In this document: piece by piece, positions 26,720 through 32,870 of the stretch
Position numbering within the stretch: position 1 is the first letter of the stretch
How the letters are laid out: the number at the start of each line of letters is the position of its first letter
From: Chloroflexota bacterium
Lineage (GTDB): Bacteria; Chloroflexota; Dehalococcoidia; GIF9; AB-539-J10
Assembly: GCA_030611015.1 (NCBI GenBank)
Contig: JAUWQP010000009.1
Location: forward strand, 1-32,870
Direction: 5' to 3'
Length of the DNA stretch: 32,870 bases
The notes under the pieces: generated by a model
Databases searched by the model: none
What the model saw: only the letters and a program-made list of their open reading frames with translations
Told to the model about the DNA's origin: nothing
Made by a program: the position numbers and the translations under genes

Positions 26720-26738
26720 TTCTCCCTTGAAGGGAGAG
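26720..26738 (+). terminator. Hairpin after the MBL gene
   Basis: TCTCCCT and AGGGAGA form a 7-bp perfect stem around a three-base loop, twelve bases after the stop codon. No U tract follows, so it may be a weak terminator or an RNA 3'-end stabiliser. Confidence 0.4.
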
Positions 26739-26780
26739 GAGTGAGGTGCGGGTGCAAATTAAATGAAAAGGAGAACAAAT

Positions 26781-26846
26781 GTAGTGCGAGGCTTTAGCCT
26801 CGTGCTGCGCGACCCTAAGGGGTCGCACTACGAAATTTGGAGGTGA
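26781..26846. repeat. Stem-loop repeat, family C, copy 1 (upstream of gap)
   Basis: GTAGTGCGA ... TCGCACTAC form the outer inverted repeat. Inner stems are GAGGCTTTAGCCTC and CGACCCTAAGGGGTCG. The right flank (GAAATTTGGAGGTGAA) is also shared with copy 2. Confidence 0.85.
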
Positions 26847-26925
26847 AGAATTCCCAGAATAGCCAACCAGAATTTGAGTCTAAGCTAAGGTAAAATCAAA
26901 CAGCATATAAATGAAAAGGAGGTAA

Positions 26926-27945
<1,020 letters not shown>

Positions 27946-27993
27946 CTGCCATCAAAGCTCTCCCCCAAAGAGAAAGGAGGCTGTTTAGGAAAT

Positions 27994-28083
27994 GTAGTGC
28001 CAGGCTTCAGCCTCGTGCTGCTGCATCCCGGCTTTCACCGGGACAGGCTCTGAAGGGTCGCACTACGAGATTTGTAGGTGAAA
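27994..28083. repeat. Stem-loop repeat, family C, copy 2 (downstream of gap)
   Basis: It has the same outer GTAGTGC / GCACTAC arms and GGCTTCAGCC inner stem as copy 1, but an extra hairpin (TCCCGG-CTTTCA-CCGGGA) sits in the centre. Right flank GAGATTTGTAGGTGAA matches copy 1. Confidence 0.85.
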
Positions 28084-28222
28084 GGCTTTCGTAGGGCGGG
28101 GATTTACTCCCCACCAGTAAGAGGCGGCACATGAAATGCTGTCCTGCAAAAATGCCTAAAATTGAACGGAAACCAAACAGCCCCAGAAAAAGAATATAGG
28201 GTGAACTAAGGAGGGATCAACA

Positions 28223-28510
28223 GTGCATGTCAGTATGTGCCAAATTGAGCTTCGCCTCCCCGAGAACCATTCACTTAAAGGTAAGAGACAGGTAATTCAG
28301 TCTATCGTCACGCGGCTACGAAACAGGTTCAATGTTTCCGTAGCTGAGGTGGACAATCAGGGTTTATGGCAAATAGCCACTTTAGGCATAGCTTGCGTTA
28401 GCAGCCACAGAAGGCATGCCGATGAGATTTTGTCCAATGTCGTGAAGTTCATCGTCCAGAACTACCCCGATGTTGAGCTATTGAGTTCGGAAATAGAAAA
28501 CTTCCCCTGA
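28223..28510 (+). CDS. DUF503 / YlxP-like protein
   Basis: This 95-aa protein has the DUF503 pattern: an N-terminal strand, IELRLPENHSLKGKRQVIQS, RLRNRFNVSVAEVD, LGIACVSSHRRHADEIL and a final strand ending in EIENF. The family (YlxP) is small and of uncertain function, often near ribosome-maturation genes. The start is GTG with an excellent ribosome-binding site (AAGGAGGG). Its TGA overlaps the ATG of the helicase gene by one base, indicating coupled expression. Confidence 0.9.
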   Translation: MHVSMCQIELRLPENHSLKGKRQVIQSIVTRLRNRFNVSVAEVDNQGLWQIATLGIACVSSHRRHADEILSNVVKFIVQNYPDVELLSSEIENFP

Positions 28511-30810
28511 TGGATGCCGCTGCTTTTCTCCACCACCTTGTCAATCTGACTGATTACCGCCACCAGATCGTCCATATTGAACGCATTCCCCATCAGGGCG
28601 CTATCTTTGGCAAACTGGATAACCCCCTTCACCCCGGCCTTCAAGCATGCCTGGAATCCCTGGGTATATCTGCTCTTTACAGCCACCAGGCAAAAGCCTG
28701 GAATGCCATTCTGGCCGGGAAAAACGTGATTATAGCCACGCCCAGCGCCAGTGGCAAGACCCTGTGCTATCATCTAGCCACGCTCGATGCGTTTTTACAT
28801 GATAAGGATAGCCGTGCTCTTTATATCTTCCCCACGAAAGCTCTGGCCCAGGACCAGCTACGTAGCGTAAGACAAATCGCTAGCCTCCTGTCATTGCCAG
28901 CCCCGACAAGTCGGGGCGAAGCAATCTCCCCGGAAGCCATGGCTACTTTCGACGGGGATACACCACAGAATGAGCGAACAAACATAAGAAAACAGGCAAG
29001 GATAGTGCTCACTAACCCGGATATGCTCCACTTGGGCATTTTGCCCAATCACCAATCGTGGTCCAGATTGTTTCACAACCTCAAATATGTCGTAATAGAT
29101 GAAACTCATATTTATCGAGGTATTTTCGGCTCTCAGGTAGCCAATGTCCTGCGAAGATTGCGGCGGCTTTGCGCCTTTTATAACTCCAATCCCCAGTTCA
29201 TTTGCTGCTCAGCCACCATCGCCAATCCCCAAAAGCATGCCCAAAACCTCGTCGGCTTGCCTTTTGAAGCCATTGTTGAAGACGGCTCACCACATGGCGA
29301 AAAATACTTTGTTTTCTGGAATCCACCTGTCATTGATGAGGCTAAGACCAGCCGGCGCAGTCCCAACAGCGAGGCAGCTTCTCTTCTCGGAGAGCTTGTT
29401 CAAAAAGAGATTCGTAGTCTGGTGTTTGCCCGCACTCGCAAGCTTACCGAACTCATTTATATCTATACCCAGGGACAACTACCACCTCCCCTGAGGGGTA
29501 AAATCAGCCCTTACCGGGCAGGGTACCTTCCTGAAGACAGACGCCGAATTGAGCATCAATTTTTTGACGGTGAGCTTCTCGGCTTGGTCGCCACGACTGC
29601 CCTGGAGCTGGGAATAAACATTGGCGATTTGGAGGCAACCGTTCTCACCGGCTATCCCGGCAGCATCGCCAGCGCCTGGCAGCAAGCCGGGCGCAGCGGA
29701 CGCAGCACCCTCAGCTCTTTGAGCTTTCTTATCGCCCAGGAAAATCCGCTCGACCAATACCTGATGCGCAATCCAGATTTCTTTTTCAGCAAGAACTTTG
29801 ACAACGCCATAATCAATCCTGACAACCCTTATATCCTGAAGCCCCACCTCCTTTGCGCCGCCTGGGAGAAACCGCTAGAAGCTAAGGATGAGGAATTTTT
29901 TGGCGAAATTAGTACCATGCTAGCCGAGCTGGAACAAAAAGGGAGGTTAAGAAAACACCATGAGAGGTGGCATCCCGCTCCTTCTATCTCCTATCCCGCA
30001 CAGGATATAAATATCAGGGCAACATCAGGACAAAATTACGCTGTCGTTGATGGTCGGGAAGGTCGCTTGTTAGAGACAGTGGAAGCCAGCGTCGCCTTGT
30101 TCCAGGTACACCCGGGCGCCATCTACCTCCACCAGGGTGAATCTTACCTTGTCACGGCACTCGATTTAGCCCGGCGCATTGCCTGGGCGGAACCGAGGTC
30201 TGTAGATTACTATACTCAGACTATGGAAATAAACGACATCCGGGTCACGCGGCTGCTCAAGGAAAAAGATTGCCATAGGGTGAAGGTCTGCTTCGGAGAT
30301 GTTGATGTCACTACCAAGTTAGTTGGTTTTAAGAGGAAAAAACAGTTCACGGAAGAGGTCATCGGAGAGGAGCCTCTTGACCTCCCGCCAGTAAACTTCC
30401 CCACCAAAGCCCTGTGGTTTAACCTGCCTCAGAAGGCAATTGATAGGATAGCCGATGCCGGGCTCGACTTCCACGGCGGTTTACATGCCTGCGAACATGC
30501 TGCCATTGGCATACTTCCCCTATTTGCCCTTTGCGACCGCAACGACATTGGCGGCGTTTCCACTGCTTTTCATCCCGACACCGGCAAGGCACAGATTTTT
30601 ATTTACGATGCCCACCCCGGCGGCATTGGCATCGCTGAGAAGGGATTCGAGGCAACTGAGGAGCTCTGGCAGGCCGCTCTGAAAGCCGTGAAAGAATGTC
30701 CCTGCACTGACGGCTGCCCCTCTTGCGTGCAATCGCCCAAGTGCGGCAATAATAACCAGCCCCTGGATAAAGAAGCTGCCATAGTATTGCTTGAAGAGCT
30801 TGTGGCCTGA
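28510..30810 (+). CDS. MrfA/YprA-type superfamily 2 helicase with DUF1998 domain
   Basis: This 766-aa DExH-box helicase has the Walker A motif ATPSASGKT (76-84), motif II DETH (197-200), motif III SAT, a second RecA domain with LVFARTRK and QQAGRSGR (motif VI), and a C-terminal DUF1998 region with HACEHAAIG. A four-cysteine metal site ends it (CPCTDGCPSCVQSPKCGN). This is the layout of MrfA (B. subtilis YprA), a 3'-to-5' DNA helicase of mitomycin repair, and of eukaryotic Hrq1. Residues 127-139 are encoded by an in-frame stem-loop repeat (28890-28926), between the first RecA motifs and motif II. Start overlaps the DUF503 stop. Confidence 0.93.
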   Translation: MDAAAFLHHLVNLTDYRHQIVHIERIPHQGAIFGKLDNPLHPGLQACLESLGISALYSHQAKAWNAILAGKNVIIATPSASGKTLCYHLATLDAFLHDKDSRALYIFPTKALAQDQLRSVRQIASLLSLPAPTSRGEAISPEAMATFDGDTPQNERTNIRKQARIVLTNPDMLHLGILPNHQSWSRLFHNLKYVVIDETHIYRGIFGSQVANVLRRLRRLCAFYNSNPQFICCSATIANPQKHAQNLVGLPFEAIVEDGSPHGEKYFVFWNPPVIDEAKTSRRSPNSEAASLLGELVQKEIRSLVFARTRKLTELIYIYTQGQLPPPLRGKISPYRAGYLPEDRRRIEHQFFDGELLGLVATTALELGINIGDLEATVLTGYPGSIASAWQQAGRSGRSTLSSLSFLIAQENPLDQYLMRNPDFFFSKNFDNAIINPDNPYILKPHLLCAAWEKPLEAKDEEFFGEISTMLAELEQKGRLRKHHERWHPAPSISYPAQDINIRATSGQNYAVVDGREGRLLETVEASVALFQVHPGAIYLHQGESYLVTALDLARRIAWAEPRSVDYYTQTMEINDIRVTRLLKEKDCHRVKVCFGDVDVTTKLVGFKRKKQFTEEVIGEEPLDLPPVNFPTKALWFNLPQKAIDRIADAGLDFHGGLHACEHAAIGILPLFALCDRNDIGGVSTAFHPDTGKAQIFIYDAHPGGIGIAEKGFEATEELWQAALKAVKECPCTDGCPSCVQSPKCGNNNQPLDKEAAIVLLEELVA
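28890..28926. repeat. Stem-loop repeat family A inside the helicase gene
   Basis: The unit contains the perfect inverted repeat GCCCCGAC-AA-GTCGGGGC, with outer ends GTCATTGC and GCAATC. It is the reverse complement of the unit at 80-116 with few changes. It is read through in frame as about 13 residues (LPAPTSRGEAIS and neighbours). Confidence 0.88.
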
Positions 30811-30845
30811 GAGTCAATGAGTATTTTAGAAAATCACAAAAATCA

Positions 30846-30873
30846 TTGACAATTTCTTCAATAGTGCTATCAT
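30846..30873 (+). promoter_or_regulatory. Promoter of the leader peptide / lipoprotein unit
   Basis: TTGACA (30846-30851), a 16-base spacer, then TATCAT (30868-30873) preceded by TGC. It combines a perfect -35 with a TGn extended -10 and is probably strong. The leader to the lipoprotein start is about 190 bases. Confidence 0.65.
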
Positions 30874-30973
30874 AGTATTACATAAGAAATAACGCTCCGA
30901 GAAAAATAATACAAGGCTTGTGCTCGAGGGGGAGTGTCAGTGAGTTATGGAGGTTTGAGCGTGAGGAGGTGAC

Positions 30974-31030
30974 ATGCCATGGACTGAGATTTTGAAGAAA
31001 CCAGATTATTGCGGCTGTTTAAAAACGTAG
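30974..31030 (+). CDS. Possible 18-codon leader peptide
   Basis: ATG at 30974 follows GAGGAGGTGAC, a near-ideal ribosome-binding site, and the frame reads MPWTEILKKPDYCGCLKT before TAG. A hairpin (31031-31050) begins with the base after this stop codon. The lipoprotein gene then starts 39 bases after the stop. The layout fits a translated leader whose translation controls folding of the hairpin. It does not resemble a leader family I know. Conservation in related genomes would decide. Confidence 0.4.
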   Translation: MPWTEILKKPDYCGCLKT

Positions 31031-31050
31031 TTGCCCAAGTTATTGGGCAA
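31031..31050 (+). promoter_or_regulatory. Hairpin between leader ORF and lipoprotein
   Basis: TTGCCCAA and TTGGGCAA form a perfect 8-bp stem with a four-base loop, directly after the leader stop codon and eight bases before the lipoprotein ribosome-binding site (GGGAGGT). It could act as an attenuator, block or mRNA-protecting structure. Confidence 0.55.
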
Positions 31051-31069
31051 GCGAAAAGGGAGGTAAAAT

Positions 31070-32794
31070 TTGAAAACAATTTTTAGTTCGATGAAACACA
31101 GTTACTTTTCAAAAATTGGCATCTTGTTGATTGTGGTAGCCTTAGTCGCCGGGATAGTTAGCTGTGTTCCTGCTGATACCTACGAATTGATTATGGCAGA
31201 AAACCCTGCTGGAGCTGGAACGGCGACCGATGAGACGGGTACGTCGCCTTACGCGGAAAACAAGGTAGTCGATATAAAAGCAGTAGCCGCCCCATGCTAC
31301 CGGTTTGTTGGCTGGACTGCGCCAACAGGCACGTTCGGTAACGCTACCGCAGCAGAGACCACCTTCACCATGCCGGCTCGAGATGTCACCGTCACCGCCA
31401 ATTTTGAGCCCGTTCCGCCCGACCACTACAAGTTCTACACAGTGGACTGGGAGGAAGGGCTGTACGTAGGGAAGGAAGTGCAGCTGGTGGACCAGTTCGG
31501 CACTTTCAACGCAACGGTGGGAGATCCCGTATCCTTCGGCAACCCTGTCCAGAAGATACACAATGATGATGTAACACCGATTGCCGACGAGAACCGCCAC
31601 TACACTTTGTACTCGCTAGGCTACGGAGAAGAAGAGCCCATGCTAGACTCGTGGCAAGTGGTGGTCAAGAACCAGTTTGGCGAGAACCAGGAGCTGACGG
31701 TGGTCGGTCCGTACTACCTGGCTGTACCAACCACGAAGGAGGGCCACGAAGAGCCGGTTTGTCTCAACCACTTCTTGGTCTACGAGGTTATTGGTAAAGA
31801 GTTCCCTGAGGTGGGTGTGAATCTCAAGGACCAGTTCATCGAGGAAGATGTCGTGGTTTGGGAACCCATTTACTTCGCCAACCCCGTTCAGAAAACAATA
31901 GTTGACAGCGGCGAGGTAACGGAGATCGAGGACCGGGACCCGCATGGGCATCTGGTATTCTACTCGATAGAAGACATAGGGTTCAACGAGTCTATCGAGA
32001 AGAGTATACAGATTGCTAATCAGTTCGGTAACCAGACCCTAGACCTGACCTACCGAGACGTGCTCGCCGTGCCTTCCCAGAAGATATCCTGGGAACAGCC
32101 GCTCGACCACTTCAAGTGCTACTGGGCTATGTGGGCTGATGAACCACCGCCAACGTTCCCGGCGGAGGTGCAGCTGGAGGACCAGTTCATAACAGAATGG
32201 CTCGGCGAACCTCTCATCGCATTGGTGGGAGAGCCCGCCTTCTTCGCCAACCCTGTCAACAAGTGGCACGGCGAAGTGTGGACGCCGATCTCGAACTGGA
32301 ACGACCACTACACGTTCTACTACCTAGAGTACGAAGAAATGACTCCGGTGTGGGAAGTGACGGTCAGCAACCAGTTTGGGATAGACCAGGTGCTGTACGT
32401 GGGAGGTCCGGACATGCTGGCTGTACCTACCAAGAAGGGGCTTCACGACTGGCCGGTGGGCCTCGACCACTTCCTGGTCTATACAGTCCTCGGAGAGCCC
32501 CCAGTCTTAAATGAAGAAATTTGGCTCTGGGACCAGTTCACCGACCAACCGGCTACGGTGTATCCGGCCGCCTACTTCGCCAACCCCGTCCAGAAAATAC
32601 ACGGCAGTGAGGTAACGGATATCAAGAACGATGAGCATCTGGTATTCTACTGGATAGACGGCGGGGATTTCTACGAGGAGTGGCTACCGATTGACAATCA
32701 GTTCGGTCCGCAAGTCCTTATGGTGGGCCAGGATGATATTGATTTCATCGGCGTGCCGTCACAAAAGGTAAATTTTAGCATAGCACCTGATTAG
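31070..32794 (+). CDS. Large lipoprotein with bacterial-repeat domain and four DQF-type tandem repeats
   Basis: The start is TTG, five bases after GGGAGGT. The 574-aa protein has a signal peptide ending in a lipobox (GIVSC, C32). A domain like the bacterial repeat family (RFVGWTAPTGTFGN...TFTMPARDVTVTANF) spans about residues 38-113. Four tandem repeats of 105-120 residues follow, built on DHFKFY/HFLVY, VQLVDQF, FANPVQK and an NQFG...LAVP unit. Repeats 1 and 3 resemble each other most, as do 2 and 4, so an ancestral pair was duplicated. DQF/NPV-type repeats of this kind are found in secreted proteins of archaea and Chloroflexota; their role is unknown. Likely exposed on the cell surface. Confidence 0.82.
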   Translation: MKTIFSSMKHSYFSKIGILLIVVALVAGIVSCVPADTYELIMAENPAGAGTATDETGTSPYAENKVVDIKAVAAPCYRFVGWTAPTGTFGNATAAETTFTMPARDVTVTANFEPVPPDHYKFYTVDWEEGLYVGKEVQLVDQFGTFNATVGDPVSFGNPVQKIHNDDVTPIADENRHYTLYSLGYGEEEPMLDSWQVVVKNQFGENQELTVVGPYYLAVPTTKEGHEEPVCLNHFLVYEVIGKEFPEVGVNLKDQFIEEDVVVWEPIYFANPVQKTIVDSGEVTEIEDRDPHGHLVFYSIEDIGFNESIEKSIQIANQFGNQTLDLTYRDVLAVPSQKISWEQPLDHFKCYWAMWADEPPPTFPAEVQLEDQFITEWLGEPLIALVGEPAFFANPVNKWHGEVWTPISNWNDHYTFYYLEYEEMTPVWEVTVSNQFGIDQVLYVGGPDMLAVPTKKGLHDWPVGLDHFLVYTVLGEPPVLNEEIWLWDQFTDQPATVYPAAYFANPVQKIHGSEVTDIKNDEHLVFYWIDGGDFYEEWLPIDNQFGPQVLMVGQDDIDFIGVPSQKVNFSIAPD

Positions 32795-32854
32795 TCGGCG
32801 GGAGACCAATAAGCGTGATAACAGTGTCGCTCCCTGAGTAAGCGAGAAGGGGGT

Positions 32855-32868
32855 GGGGGTTAACCCCC
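32855..32868. other. Perfect palindrome at the window end
   Basis: GGGGGTTAACCCCC forms a 14-bp palindrome 61 bases after the lipoprotein stop. The window ends two bases later, so whether it belongs to a terminator or a larger repeat cannot be seen. Confidence 0.4.
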
Positions 32869-32870
32869 CC

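Noticed and set aside
31142-32514. Several frames opposite or overlapping the lipoprotein gene
   Set aside because: They are shadows of a GC-rich repetitive coding region; the signal peptide, lipobox and ribosome-binding site support only the plus-strand gene.

Overview
The window looks like chromosomal DNA from an uncultured bacterium, most plausibly a member of the Dehalococcoidia (Chloroflexota). This placement is an inference from gene content and style: a bacterial SRP RNA, MEP-pathway isoprenoid synthesis, small stem-loop repeats scattered between and inside genes, DUF4382 and DQF-repeat secreted proteins, and many TGn extended -10 promoters. It is not proven, because no rRNA or other strong phylogenetic marker is present. 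I found no tRNA, rRNA, CRISPR array, transposase, integrase or prophage.

Layout. 1-2075: tRNA CCA-adding enzyme, convergent with a VTT/DedA membrane protein. 2119-4767: minus-strand operon of a 3-hydroxyacyl-CoA dehydrogenase, ksgA and ispE, with a stem-loop repeat at the ksgA/ispE junction. 4850-4950: SRP RNA (minus). 5253-8660: minus-strand genes for an acyl-CoA synthetase, a ClpP-like protein with a GNAT acetyltransferase, and TrmO. 8844-10865: ligA. 11031-13106: accessory minus-strand island with two small membrane proteins, a zinc-ribbon protein and an STM4504/CBY_0614 family protein; two of its transcription units start in near-identical 65-bp promoter cassettes. 13371-18740: patchwork of pth, a DUF4382 protein, a C2H2/zinc-ribbon protein with a DUF998 membrane protein, a HigBA toxin-antitoxin pair and a RecB/Cas4-like Fe-S nuclease. 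In this patchwork two cargo blocks lie between an intact gene and a diverged partial copy of it: pth for the DUF4382 block, the nuclease for HigBA. 18936-23685: EamA transporter, atypical Fpg-like protein, M50 protease, membrane-anchored PhoU protein and a SurA_N-type protein. 23854-30810: TIGR00725 protein, enolase, MBL hydrolase, GAPDH, DUF503 protein and an MrfA-type helicase. 30811-32794: a strong promoter, a possible 18-codon leader peptide abutting a hairpin, and a repeat-rich lipoprotein.

How the parts relate. The backbone is housekeeping: tRNA and rRNA maturation (cca, ksgA, trmO, pth), protein targeting (SRP RNA), DNA repair (ligA, the MrfA-type helicase, the Fpg-like protein), lower glycolysis (gap, eno) and fatty-acyl metabolism. 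The most unusual content is the way accessory genes and repeats are woven into it: partial-gene copies framing cargo, duplicated promoters in front of small genes, and stem-loop repeats that have become coding sequence in at least three genes.
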